Assembly: GCF_024362325.1 (NCBI RefSeq)
Contig: NZ_CP101497.1
Location: 1,736,001 to 1,800,000 of the forward strand
Reading direction: 5' to 3'
Length of the DNA: 64,000 nucleotides
Origin: Microcella humidisoli
GTDB lineage: Bacteria > Actinomycetota > Actinomycetes > Actinomycetales > Microbacteriaceae
Both the position numbers and the translations under genes were made by a program. How positions within the stretch are numbered: the first letter of the stretch is position 1; each line of letters begins with the position of its first letter. Below are positions 30,003-40,704 of this stretch, piece after piece. The notes beneath the pieces are model-generated. The model saw only the letters and a list, made by a program, of their open reading frames with translations, had not been told where the DNA came from and did not search any database.

Positions 30003-30635
30003 GTGAGCAATTCGAGCCCCTTCGCGCGCCGCTCCTCAGCATCGCTGACTGTGCCGCGTGGCGACGTGCTGGGCGAGTACGAGACGTATCCCGAGGCCCA
30101 GAAGGTCGTCGATCGGCTCGCCAAGGCCGAGTTTCCGGTCAAGGGCATCGCGATCGTGGGCAGCGATCTGAAGACGGTGGAGCGCATCACCGGCCGCTTG
30201 AGCTACGGGCGGGCAGCGCTCTCGGGGGCCGCGAGCGGGGCCTGGCTGGGCCTGTTCTTCGGGATGCTGCTCTTCCTGTTCTCGCCGGAACCTCAACTGT
30301 CGTTCATCCTCGCCGCGGCCTTCATCGGCTCGGGGTTCGGCATGATCTTCGGCATCACGACCTACGCGATCAACCGTCGTCGTCGCGACTTCGGATCGAC
30401 CCACCAGGTGCTCGCGAGCAGCTACCAGATCATCATCGATCCGAGTCAGACGGCTCGCGCGCGGCAGGCTCTTGCCGGAGGGTCGACCTGGCCGCCGCCG
30501 CTTCCCGAGACCGCTCCTTCGGACGCGCCCACGTCCGCCGCGCGGCCGCTCGACGCGCCTCCGGCCGGAGGTACTGAAGCCGACGCTGACTCTGCTGCTG
30601 GTCCCGCGGCTGACGAGTCTGCAACGAAGCGCTAG
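30003..30635 (+). CDS. YflT/GSP17M-like stress domain membrane protein
   Basis: 210 residues from the GTG at 30003; a CAGAAT element ends 6 nt upstream. Domain resembling the general stress protein 17M (YflT) family: GDVLGEYETYPEAQKVVDRL, then EFPVKGIAIVGSDLKTV. Two Gly/Ala-rich helices follow (about residues 78-120). The tail is Pro/Ala-rich. The mRNA end overlaps the convergent HNH gene by 4 nt. Function unknown. Confidence 0.82.
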   Translation: MSNSSPFARRSSASLTVPRGDVLGEYETYPEAQKVVDRLAKAEFPVKGIAIVGSDLKTVERITGRLSYGRAALSGAASGAWLGLFFGMLLFLFSPEPQLSFILAAAFIGSGFGMIFGITTYAINRRRRDFGSTHQVLASSYQIIIDPSQTARARQALAGGSTWPPPLPETAPSDAPTSAARPLDAPPAGGTEADADSAAGPAADESATKR

Positions 30636-32055
30636 CTCGCTATCGCGCGCTGCCACTCCCGGCTACGGCTGGGCATTCGGCGAGGGCGCTGCTGCGCGTC
30701 GACGCTCGCCGGAGGCACGAGCTCGTAGTCAGGTGACCGCTCGGCGCGCTGGATGCTCCACCCCTGGTCGTGCAGCAGGAGGTGGTGATGTCGGCAGAGC
30801 AGGACGCCCGCCTCGACGTTCGTCTCACCGTCATCGCGCATCCACTGGTCGATGTGGTGCGCTTCGCACCAGCTGGGTGGTCGTTCGCACCCGGGCCATC
30901 GGCACCCTCCGTCGCGGGCCGCGAGGGCGAGGCGCTGGCGTGCGGTGAAGAGCCGTTGCGACCGACCCACATCGAGCGGCTGACCCGTCGAGCCGACGAG
31001 GATGGGCGTCTGGGTGCCCGCGCACAGCAGCCGCCGCACCGTCGGCAGCGCGATGACGGTTCCGTCGGGCTGGCCGGCGGAGGCCTCGAACGACGCGGAA
31101 CCGGTGTCGAGCCGCAGGTCGCGCGCGGTCACGAGAACCCGCACGCCCGGAGCACCGGTGCCGAGCATCATGCTCGAGTCGGCATCGGCTCCGGCGAGGA
31201 GGAGGTGGAGCAGGGCATCCGACGCGTACTGCTCGGGCGTGCGGTCGTCATCGGCGATGCGCGCGGCCTTCTCGATGTCGTCGGGGTCGGTGAACTGCAC
31301 CGTGCGCCGCTTCGGCGAGACAGCGCGATCGACGAGCTCGCGAACCAGGATGGCCGACTCGGGATCGAGCATCCATGTCGCACGGGACATGCCGTCGGGC
31401 AGGGTCGTGATACGGAAGGAGCGAGCATCGCGCTGCGCTCGCTCGCGATCGACGATCGCCTCGCTGTCGAGGCCCTCGCGCAGCTGCCGCGCGAGTCGGT
31501 GCAGTCGATCGACGTCGAGCGATGCGGCCGCCTCGACGAGGCGCTCGCACGCAGCGCGGAGTGATGCAGAGGAGACGACGGGGTTCGGGTCCCCGAGCCC
31601 CGACCGGATGGCGTCGAGCGCCGCGGCGCCCACGACGCCGCTGCGCGCCGCGGCGATCGCCGGCCGGAGGTGCTCGGGCGCGGGCGGCAGGTCGTCGGGA
31701 TCGGCGAGCCGGCCGGGCTCACCGCTCGCGGCGGCGAGGAGCCGCCCGGCGTTGACCGCGGTGGCGGCGTCGCGTGGGACTCGCCCGTCGTCACCCGGAC
31801 GAGATCTTCGGCCGTGCGATGCCCGAGCCGCTGGGCGAGGCCGTCGTGCGCGAGCTCGGGGCGCGAGCGTCGGGCGAGTTCGCCGGCGATGAGCGCGGTG
31901 CGAGCGTCGAGCAGCCGACGCGCGCTGGCGCCGAGATCGGTCAGCGAGAGCAGGTCGGCATCGCCCAGTTCGCGCAGCGCCTCGGCGTTGAGCGGCTCAC
32001 GCTCGAGCGCGGCCACGACCGTGGCGAGGTGCTCGAGGGGCGGGGGTGATGCCAT
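30632..32055 (-). pseudogene. DUF222-HNH endonuclease (13E12-type), frameshifted
   Basis: One gene read in two frames. The N-terminal ~95 residues (from the ATG at 32055) run in one phase to VRVTTGESHAT; near 31767 the phase must change to continue as ATAVNAGRLLAAASG...GAAALDAIRSGLG and on to the stop at 30632. The join reads as a normal DUF222 protein if one base is restored in the run at 31766-31768. The C-terminal HNH domain is intact: CRWPGCERPPSWCEAHHI, then CRHHHLLLH. A perfect LexA box lies 15 nt upstream. Disabled gene, programmed frameshift or sequence error are all possible. Confidence 0.85.
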
Positions 32056-32069
32056 GCGTCCATGGTTTC

Positions 32070-32087
32070 ATCGAACATATGTTCGAT
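32070..32087. promoter_or_regulatory. Perfect SOS (LexA) box
   Basis: ATCGAACATATGTTCGAT is an exact 18-bp palindrome whose core TCGAACATATGTTCGA fits the actinobacterial/mycobacterial LexA box TCGAAC-N4-GTTCGA. It ends 15 nt before the start of the HNH endonuclease gene. Confidence 0.85.
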
Positions 32088-32167
32088 CAAGAGGGTGCGG
32101 GCAATCTTGGGAGAAGTCGTGCCTAGGCGGCCCTGTGGAGGAGCCGCCGAGCCCCGCGCGACGACGG

Positions 32168-33655
32168 CTAGCGCCCCCGCATCCATTCTTCGACCGCATC
32201 GGCGGTGCGCGGAATGCCGGCCGACAGGTTCTCGGCCCCGTCGGCGGTCACGAGGATGTTGTCTTCGATGCGCACACCGATGCCGCGGTACTCCGCGGGC
32301 ACGGTGAGGTCGTCGGGCTGGAAGTACAGCCCCGGCTCGATCGTGAAGACCATTCCAGCGGCGACGACACCGTCCATGTACATCTCGCGCCGCGCCTGCC
32401 CGCAGTCGTGCACGTCGAGGCCGAGGTGGTGCGAGGTTCCGTGCACCATGTAGCGGCGGTGGTAGCCGGCGTCGGGCGCGAGGCTCTCCTCCGCCGAGAC
32501 GGGCAGCAAGCCCCACTCCGCCGTCTTCTGCGCGATCACCTGCATCGCCGCCGCGTGAATCTCTCTGAACCGGATGCCCGGCCGCACGATCGCGAACGCC
32601 GCGTCGGCCGCCTCGCGCACGGCCTCGTACACCCGGCGCTGCACGTCGGTGAAGACACCCGACACCGGAAGGGTGCGGGTGATGTCGGCGGTGTAGTAGC
32701 TGTCGAGCTCGACGCCCGCGTCGATGAGGATGAGGTCGCCGGGCACGACGGGCCCGTCGTTGCGGGTCCAGTGCAGGATGCACGCGTGGGGCCCGCTCGC
32801 GGCGATCGTGTCGTAGCCGACCGTGTTGCCCTCGGCGCGCGCGCGGCGGTTGAAGGTGCCTTCGACGAGCCGCTCGCCGCGCGGGTGCGCGACGATCGCG
32901 GGCAGGTCGCCGATGACGTCGTCGAAGCCCTGCTGCGTGGCGGCGACGGCGCGGCGCATCTCGGCGATCTCCCACGTATCCTTCACGAGCCGCAGCTCGC
33001 TGAGGTCGCGCGCGAGCTGCTCGTCGCGCGCCGGGTCGACGTCCTCGTTCGGCCCCGCGAGCAGGCGGATGCCGTCGAGCCGATCGGTCAGGGCGCGGTC
33101 GGCCTCGCGCACGATGAGGGTCTCGACCGTGCCGTCGGCCTCGAGCGCCGCGAACACGGCGTCGACCGCGTCGAGCCCGGCCGTCGCGAGCCCCAGATCG
33201 GCGGCAACCGAGCCGAGCGAGGGGCGCGGCCCCGTCCAGAACTCGCCGATCTCGGGGTTGGCGTAGAACTCGTCCGAGTCGCGGCCGGCCCCCTCGCGGA
33301 AGTACAGCGTCGCGACATGCGCGTCGGCGGCCGGCTCGAGCACGAGCACGCTGCCGGGCACCGTGTCGGCGCCCCAGCCCGTCAGGTGCGCGAAGGCCGA
33401 GTGCGCACGGTACGGGTAGTCGGTGTCGTTCGTGCGCTGCTTGGCGGGGCCGGCGGGCAGCACGAGGCGCACGCCGGGGTAGAGCGCCGACAGGCGGCCG
33501 CGGCGCTCGGCGGCACGCGCGGCAACGGGGCGCTCCGAGGTCGCCGGGGCGGGTCGCTCGGCCCAGCCGCTCGAGATGTAGGTGCGGAACACGTCGCTCG
33601 CCGGGGTGGTCGAGCGGTTCTCGGTCGCGCGCGGAGCATCCTTGCCGTCGGTCAT
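32168..33655 (-). CDS. pepP: Xaa-Pro aminopeptidase (aminopeptidase P family)
   Basis: 495 residues. N-terminal AMP_N domain (about 45-210) and M24 pita-bread metallopeptidase (about 220-480). Metal ligands: Asp in LILIDAGVELDSYYTADITRT (two Asp), His in MVHGTSHHLGLDVHDCG, Glu in FTIEPGLYF and in GVRIEDN. Cleaves N-terminal residues before proline. A CAGAAT element ends 6 nt upstream of the ATG. Confidence 0.93.
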   Translation of the reverse strand: MTDGKDAPRATENRSTTPASDVFRTYISSGWAERPAPATSERPVAARAAERRGRLSALYPGVRLVLPAGPAKQRTNDTDYPYRAHSAFAHLTGWGADTVPGSVLVLEPAADAHVATLYFREGAGRDSDEFYANPEIGEFWTGPRPSLGSVAADLGLATAGLDAVDAVFAALEADGTVETLIVREADRALTDRLDGIRLLAGPNEDVDPARDEQLARDLSELRLVKDTWEIAEMRRAVAATQQGFDDVIGDLPAIVAHPRGERLVEGTFNRRARAEGNTVGYDTIAASGPHACILHWTRNDGPVVPGDLILIDAGVELDSYYTADITRTLPVSGVFTDVQRRVYEAVREAADAAFAIVRPGIRFREIHAAAMQVIAQKTAEWGLLPVSAEESLAPDAGYHRRYMVHGTSHHLGLDVHDCGQARREMYMDGVVAAGMVFTIEPGLYFQPDDLTVPAEYRGIGVRIEDNILVTADGAENLSAGIPRTADAVEEWMRGR

Positions 33656-33692
33656 GCCTTCATTCTGGCACCGGCCGGATGCTCGCCCGTCG

Positions 33693-34712
33693 TCAGTCGA
33701 GGATGAGCCGCGCCATCACGGGTCGGTGGTCGCTACCGCTGCCGTCTTCGGTCGTGATGACGCGCATGCCCGTCACGGTGATGTCGGGTGTCACGAACAC
33801 GTGGTCGATCGGGGCGCCGAGCAGCGGCGGCAGACGCGTGGGCCAGGTGCCGACCGCGCCGTTGCCCGTCAGGAGGCCGGCGTTGCGGCAGTCGCCGAAG
33901 CCGAGACCGGCGACGCCCGCCTCGGGGTCGACGACGCGGAAGTGGTCGGCGGTCGCGTTGAGGTCGCCGGCGAGGATGACCTCCTCGCCGCGGCACACCG
34001 ACTCGACCCAGCGCAGGTCGGCGCGCCAGTTGTCGAGTTCGCCGGGGAGGGGGGCCACGGGGTGCACGCCGATGATCGTCGGCCCGGTGCCGTCGATCGG
34101 CCGCAGCACGATGCTCGGCAGCACCGAGGTGTTGCCGAGCGAATCGTCGACGACGTGCTCGCCGAGGTCAACCGAGACGAGCACGCTCGTCGACCGGGCC
34201 TTGGCGACGTAGTCGAAGGCGATCGAGTACACCCACATCGGCCGGCCCTGAGTGCGCGTGAGTTCGGCGATCGCGACGGCCGTGTCTTGACTCGTCTCGG
34301 GCAGCACGACGATGTCGGCCTGCTCGGCGATGACGAGGTCGGCGATGCGCTCGGCGCCGGGCGCGTCGCCGAGGGTGTTCCAGGTGAGCACGGCGAGTTC
34401 GGCGGGGGCGCGCGTCGGAAACGATTCGTTGCCGAACCCGCGCGTCGACAGCACGGCCACGTTGATGCCCGCGAAGAGCACCGCGAGCAGGGCGAGCGCC
34501 GCGAGGAAGCGCCGCGCGGCCGCCCACAGCATCGCGAGCAGCGCGAGGGTGACGGCCGCCCCGATGGCGAGCGCCGAGCTGAGCGCGCGCACCGAGACGA
34601 GCTGCGCGATGAGCGGTGCGTCGGCGACGCCGAACAGCCCGGGCCAGGCGATCACGAGCATCGCCGCGGCGACTCCGACGATGATGACGGCGGCGAGGAT
34701 GCGTCGGATCAT
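33693..34712 (-). CDS. Endonuclease/exonuclease/phosphatase family membrane protein
   Basis: 339 residues. Three N-terminal membrane helices (about 1-95), then an EEP-fold catalytic domain facing outside: LTWNTLG, LPETS, GVHPVAP, AGDLNAT (catalytic Asp/Asn), IDHVF and GSDHRPV (catalytic His). Likely a phosphodiesterase or nuclease at the outer membrane face; substrate unknown. Divergent from the PHP gene. Confidence 0.9.
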   Translation of the reverse strand: MIRRILAAVIIVGVAAAMLVIAWPGLFGVADAPLIAQLVSVRALSSALAIGAAVTLALLAMLWAAARRFLAALALLAVLFAGINVAVLSTRGFGNESFPTRAPAELAVLTWNTLGDAPGAERIADLVIAEQADIVVLPETSQDTAVAIAELTRTQGRPMWVYSIAFDYVAKARSTSVLVSVDLGEHVVDDSLGNTSVLPSIVLRPIDGTGPTIIGVHPVAPLPGELDNWRADLRWVESVCRGEEVILAGDLNATADHFRVVDPEAGVAGLGFGDCRNAGLLTGNGAVGTWPTRLPPLLGAPIDHVFVTPDITVTGMRVITTEDGSGSDHRPVMARLILD

Positions 34713-34755
34713 GGTGCGTCGAGCCTACCGGCCGCCTCCGAAGCAGAATCTGAGC

Positions 34756-34799
34756 GCGGGATGCTCGCCGCCCGTGCGCCCGCCCGCCCAGCATCCCGC
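34756..34799. other. Inverted repeat between the EEP and PHP genes
   Basis: GCGGGATGCT (34756-34765) and AGCATCCCGC (34790-34799), a 10-bp perfect inverted repeat with a 24-nt C/G-rich loop, lying next to the PHP -10 (TAGCAT, 34803-34808). Could be an operator or structural element. Confidence 0.4.
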
Positions 34800-34814
34800 C
34801 CGTAGCATGGCGGT

Positions 34815-35666
34815 ATGACCCGCGGCCCGATCGATCTGCACACGCACAGCAGCGTGAGCGACGGCACCGAGACGCCGACGCAGCTGATCCGCGCGGCGAT
34901 CGAGGCGGGGCTCGACACCGTCGCGATCACCGACCACGATTCGACTGCGGGCTGGGACGAGGCGCTCACGGCGGCCGCGGGCAGCGGGCTGCAGGTGATC
35001 CGCGGCATCGAGCTGAGCACGCGCCACGAGTGGCGCAGCGTGCACGTGCTCGGCTACCTCTTCGACCCGAACGACACGGCGATCGTGCGCGAGACGGCGC
35101 GCACGCGCGACGACCGGCTCAACCGCGCCGAGCGCATGGTCGCCCGGCTGTCCGAGGACTACGACGTGACGTGGGACGACGTTCTTGCTCAGAGCGGCGG
35201 CGTCTCGATCGGCCGCCCGCACATTGCCGACGCGCTCGTGGCGCGGGGCATCGTGCCGAACCGCAGCGCGGCCTTCGAGTCGATCCTGCACTTCTCGGGG
35301 GGCTACTACCTGCCTCACGAGGCCCCCACGGTGCTCGATGGGGTCAGGATGATCGCCGAGGCCGGCGGTGCCCCCGTGCTCGCTCATCCCGCGACCCGCG
35401 GCCGCGAGGCCGTCGTCGATGGCGAGTCGCTCGCCCGCCTGGTCGAGGCCGGACTCGTGGGCCTCGAGGTCGGCCACCGCGAGAACACGCCCGACGGGCA
35501 GGCGCGCCTGCTCGAGCTCGCAGCGCAGTACGACCTGGTCGTGACCGGTTCGAGCGACTACCACGGCGAGGGCAAGCCCAATCGGCTCGCCGAGAACACG
35601 ACGACCCCCGAGGCGCTCGAGCGCCTCGTCGCCGCGACGCGGGGTGTTCCGCCCGTTCGCGCCTAG
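34815..35666 (+). CDS. PHP-domain phosphoesterase
   Basis: 283 residues. Metal-binding PHP motifs: DLHTHSSVSDG (residues 5-15), ITDHDST (about 38-44), a conserved Glu in RGIELST, PHIADALV, LAHPATRG and SSDYHGEGKP. Resembles 3',5'-nucleoside bisphosphate phosphatase/RNase AM (TrpH/YciV) type. TAGCAT -10 lies 6 nt before the ATG. Convergent with a 4-nt overlap to the next gene. Confidence 0.88.
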   Translation: MTRGPIDLHTHSSVSDGTETPTQLIRAAIEAGLDTVAITDHDSTAGWDEALTAAAGSGLQVIRGIELSTRHEWRSVHVLGYLFDPNDTAIVRETARTRDDRLNRAERMVARLSEDYDVTWDDVLAQSGGVSIGRPHIADALVARGIVPNRSAAFESILHFSGGYYLPHEAPTVLDGVRMIAEAGGAPVLAHPATRGREAVVDGESLARLVEAGLVGLEVGHRENTPDGQARLLELAAQYDLVVTGSSDYHGEGKPNRLAENTTTPEALERLVAATRGVPPVRA

Positions 35667-36799
35667 GGCGCGCTGCCCGGTGTGTGGCCGGCGCCGACCC
35701 AGAGCTCGGTGAGGGTGTCCGCGAGCTCCATGCGCGGAGCATCCCGCTGATTGCAGGTCACCGCGATCGCGAGCTCGCGGTCGGCGCTGACCCGGACGAC
35801 GCTCACCGAGCCGCCCCAGCGGCCCGCGTGGAAGAGCGTGCCATCGGCGGCGATGCGGATCCCCGCGCCGTAGCGCTCGCCCGGCCGGTCGTCATCGGGC
35901 GCGTCGGTGGCGCCCGCCGACGAGTCGACGGCGCCGGCGTCGGCGACGGCGAGCAGCCCGCCCGGCGCGAACTGTGCGGCCCACCGCACGAGCTCGCTCG
36001 GCGTCGTGACGATGCCGACCGGTCCGGCGACCGCCCAGGCCGCGGTGACCGGCACGCTGTCGACCCCGTGGCCCACGGCGATGTCGGCCGCCGCGAGTGC
36101 CGGCTCGACCGTCGCCTCGATGCCGAGGGGCTGCAGGACGCGGGTCGCGAGGGCCGTTGCGAACGGCTCGCCCGTGACGCTCTCGGCGGCGGCGGCGAGC
36201 AGCACGTAGTGGCTGTTCGCGTACGCGTAGCCCGTGCCGTCGAGCGGCGCGTCGACGCGCCGGATCGCGGCGAGCACCGTCTGCTGGTCGGCCGGGTCGC
36301 TGAAGCCGATTCCCACCGCCTCGAGCTCGATCCAGAAGTCGGGCAGCCGCGCCGTGTGGTGCAGCAGCTGCTCGAGCGTCACGGTGCGGCCCCAGGCGGG
36401 CAGCCCCGACACGTGGGTGCTCACGGGGTCGTCGAGGCGCAGCAGTCCGTCGCGCGCGAGCGACAGCACGAGGGCTGCGGTGAACTGCTTCGAGACCGAC
36501 GCCACCTCGAACCTCGTGCCGGTCGTCAGCGGCGTGCCCGCGGTCAGGTCGGCGAGCCCGCGCGCCCCGGCCCAGAGCACCGTTGCGTCGCGGCCGACTG
36601 CGGCGGAGCATCCGGGGGCATCATCGGCCAGCGTCGCGACGAGCACCGCGTCGCTCGCGGCCGAGCGCATCGCGTGGTGCTGGATGCTCTGCGCATCCGC
36701 GCCGCCGCCGGCGCGCTCCCCGCCCGCGGGCGAGGCCCCGCACCCCGCCAGCAGCGCGGCGAGCAGCACCGTGAGGGCGAGGGCGCGCGGCGTCGCCAT
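35663..36799 (-). CDS. Serine hydrolase lipoprotein, beta-lactamase family
   Basis: 378 residues from the ATG at 36799; the longer frame is not supported. Lipobox LLAGC near residue 20. Class C beta-lactamase/DD-peptidase fold: catalytic Ser-Lys in VASVSKQFT (SxxK), Tyr in YANSHYVLL (Y-x-N) and HAGRWGG (H-x-G) near the end. More likely an esterase or peptidase than a drug-resistance enzyme. Starts 5 nt after the MFS gene ends, same operon. Confidence 0.86.
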   Translation of the reverse strand: MATPRALALTVLLAALLAGCGASPAGGERAGGGADAQSIQHHAMRSAASDAVLVATLADDAPGCSAAVGRDATVLWAGARGLADLTAGTPLTTGTRFEVASVSKQFTAALVLSLARDGLLRLDDPVSTHVSGLPAWGRTVTLEQLLHHTARLPDFWIELEAVGIGFSDPADQQTVLAAIRRVDAPLDGTGYAYANSHYVLLAAAAESVTGEPFATALATRVLQPLGIEATVEPALAAADIAVGHGVDSVPVTAAWAVAGPVGIVTTPSELVRWAAQFAPGGLLAVADAGAVDSSAGATDAPDDDRPGERYGAGIRIAADGTLFHAGRWGGSVSVVRVSADRELAIAVTCNQRDAPRMELADTLTELWVGAGHTPGSAP

Positions 36800-36803
36800 G
36801 GGG

Positions 36804-38297
36804 CTAGTGGGCGCCGCCCGGACCGGTGGGGGCCGTGCCGCGCTCCCAGCGCACGAGCAGCACGAACGGGATGACCGCCGTCGCGAGCACGGCCGCGACC
36901 GTGAAGGCGGCGCGCGCGCCGTCGGCGGTGATCGAAGCGTCACCGGTCGGGGGCGAGATGAAGGCCGCGACCGAGAGGAACAGCGCGATGCCCGCGGCGC
37001 CGGCGACCTGCTGCACGGTGCCGACGATCGCCGAGCCGTAGGGGTTCAGCTGGGGACGCAGCGCCGCGAGACCGTTGGTCAGGAGAGGGGTGAACAGCAG
37101 CGCGAGGCCGAGGCTCACGCCGATGTTCGCCACGGCGACGAACCAGATCGGCGTGGTCGCCGAGAACATGGCCATGACCCACAGCGTCGCCGCCATGAGC
37201 ACGATGCCCGGCACGACGAGCGATCGCGGCCCGACGCGGTCGTACCGCCGCCCGATCACGGGGGCGAGCAGGCCCTGCAGCAGCGCGCCCGGCAGGATGA
37301 TGAGGCCCGAGACGAGCGGCGAGGCGCCGAGCACTTCCTGCACGTAGAGCGGGACGACGATGATGGCCCCGAACAGCGCCATCGACGCGACCGTGATGAT
37401 GCCGATCGAGAGCGCGAACTGTCGCTCGCCGAACGTGCGCAGGTCGAGCAGCGCGTCATCGGTGCGCTGCAGGCGCACCTGGCGGGCCCCGAACAGCCCG
37501 AGCGCCACCACACCCACACCGAGGGCGATGAGGCCCGTGACCACCGGGTCCGGCCCCGACCCCGGCTCGGTGCGACCAGCTTCGCCGAGCTGCGCGAGAC
37601 CGTACACGAGGCCGCCGAAACCGGGGATCGAGAGCAGCACGCTGAGAACATCCAGCCGCGATCCGCGGCGCTCGCCGACGTCGACCATGCGCACCGCGCC
37701 GATGATGAGCGCCGTCGTCGTGAGGGGCAGCATCGTGATGAACAGCCAGTGCCAGTCGGCGATGCTGAGAATGAAGCCCGACAGGCTCGGGCCGACGGCT
37801 GGTGCGACCGCGATGACCGTCGACACGGTGCCGATGACCTGCCCGCGACGCTCGGGCGCGACGAGCGCGAACACCGTGGTGAAGAGCATCGGCATCACGA
37901 TCGCCGTGCCGCTCGCCTGCACCACGCGAGCCACGATCAGCAGCTCGAACACCGGCGCGACCGCCCCGAGCAGCGTGCCGGCCGTGAACAACGACATCGC
38001 CGTCACGAAGAGCGCGCGGGTGCTGAAGCGCTGCAGCAGCCACCCGGTAATCGGGATGACGACGGCGAGCGTCAACATGAACGCGGTCGTCAGCCACTGG
38101 GCTGCGGTCGCCGTGATGCCGAAGACCTCGATGAAGCGGGGGATCGCGACGCCCATGAGCGTCTCGTTGAGGATGACGACGAACGCCGATCCGATGAGCA
38201 CGCCGAGCACGACGCGCCGCTGCGCGTCGGTGACGGGCTGTGCGGCGGGCAGGGTCGACGCGGGGGCTGCGGGAGGTTCGGAAGCGGTGGCAGGCAT
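36804..38297 (-). CDS. MFS multidrug exporter, DHA2 (EmrB/QacA) family
   Basis: 497 residues with 14 predicted helices. Motif C-like segment (GPSLSGFIL after helix 4-5) and the LNETLMGVAIPRF start of helix 1 (Asn-Glu) fit DHA2 drug:H+ antiporters. Substrate unknown. Followed 4 nt later by the serine hydrolase lipoprotein gene. Confidence 0.9.
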   Translation of the reverse strand: MPATASEPPAAPASTLPAAQPVTDAQRRVVLGVLIGSAFVVILNETLMGVAIPRFIEVFGITATAAQWLTTAFMLTLAVVIPITGWLLQRFSTRALFVTAMSLFTAGTLLGAVAPVFELLIVARVVQASGTAIVMPMLFTTVFALVAPERRGQVIGTVSTVIAVAPAVGPSLSGFILSIADWHWLFITMLPLTTTALIIGAVRMVDVGERRGSRLDVLSVLLSIPGFGGLVYGLAQLGEAGRTEPGSGPDPVVTGLIALGVGVVALGLFGARQVRLQRTDDALLDLRTFGERQFALSIGIITVASMALFGAIIVVPLYVQEVLGASPLVSGLIILPGALLQGLLAPVIGRRYDRVGPRSLVVPGIVLMAATLWVMAMFSATTPIWFVAVANIGVSLGLALLFTPLLTNGLAALRPQLNPYGSAIVGTVQQVAGAAGIALFLSVAAFISPPTGDASITADGARAAFTVAAVLATAVIPFVLLVRWERGTAPTGPGGAH

Positions 38298-38353
38298 AGG
38301 GAACCTAACTTACTCTCGCGCGGCGTCATTCCCGGTCGAGCTGCACCCCGCGG

Positions 38354-38959
38354 TCAGACGCGCTGGAAGAGGGCCGTGAGCGGCCCCCCGCCCTGCAGCA
38401 GCATCGTCTCGGCGTCGCAGTCGACGAGCAGGAAGGCGTCCTGCCCCTCGAAGCGCGGCGGTGCGACATCGAGCCCGTCGCCCACGCTCTCTGAGTCGAT
38501 TACTCGCCAGTCGACGACCTCGAGCAGGCCGCCGCTCGGACTCGTGGCGTCCCACCCCCACTCGGCCGACGCCGACTCGACGGTCGTCACGCTCACGGGC
38601 ACCGCGGAGTCGCCGGCCACGATGACCCCGCTGGTTCTCAGATTGGTCTCGACGCCGAGCCCGCCGTCTTGCGTGATGGTGAGTGTCTGCCCGCCGAGCA
38701 GGTCGAACTCGGTGATCGGAACGCCGAGACCGAGCAGGTAGTTCTCGGCCTGCAGCCGATAGTCGACGATGTCGAGCGCCCAGGTGCCGACGACGCAGTC
38801 GGTGTCGCCGAGGCCGTCGACAGGCTGCTGCGGTTCCGACTCCTCGGGCGCGGCGGGTTCTTGCGGCGCGCCGGAGCCGCCGCCGACGGTGCAGGCGGCG
38901 AGCAGGATCGTCGAGGCGACGAGCAGGAGGGCGGACGACGGTGCGGCGGAACGGGCCAT
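38354..38959 (-). CDS. Lipoprotein, unknown function
   Basis: 201 residues. Signal peptide ending in a lipobox LLAAC (Cys near residue 23), then a Pro/Glu/Gln-rich linker and a compact domain with two further Cys (in DTDCVVGTWALDI and LLVDCDAET) that could form a disulfide. The GTWALDIVDYRLQAENYL start resembles small lipocalin-like or uncharacterised actinobacterial lipoproteins; not assigned. Confidence 0.8.
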   Translation of the reverse strand: MARSAAPSSALLLVASTILLAACTVGGGSGAPQEPAAPEESEPQQPVDGLGDTDCVVGTWALDIVDYRLQAENYLLGLGVPITEFDLLGGQTLTITQDGGLGVETNLRTSGVIVAGDSAVPVSVTTVESASAEWGWDATSPSGGLLEVVDWRVIDSESVGDGLDVAPPRFEGQDAFLLVDCDAETMLLQGGGPLTALFQRV

Positions 38960-39047
38960 GGCGACCTCCGATCGCGGACTCGGTCGAGCGGCTGCGCGGC
39001 CGATCGCTCCAGTCTGCCCCTCCGGGGCGCACAGCGCGAGAGGGACG

Positions 39048-40616
<1,569 letters not shown>

Positions 40617-40704
40617 GGTGGTGTGTCGCCTGTCGTTATATAGATGAGGAAGTCAGTTTAGCCGCCGGGCGCTCGGCGGCGGGGCCATCGCCTAGGCTGA
40701 GCGC

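Noticed and set aside
35663-36799. Beta-lactamase resistance gene
   Set aside because: SxxK and YxN motifs are shared by esterases and DD-peptidases, and the lipoprotein form next to an MFS gene does not show resistance function.
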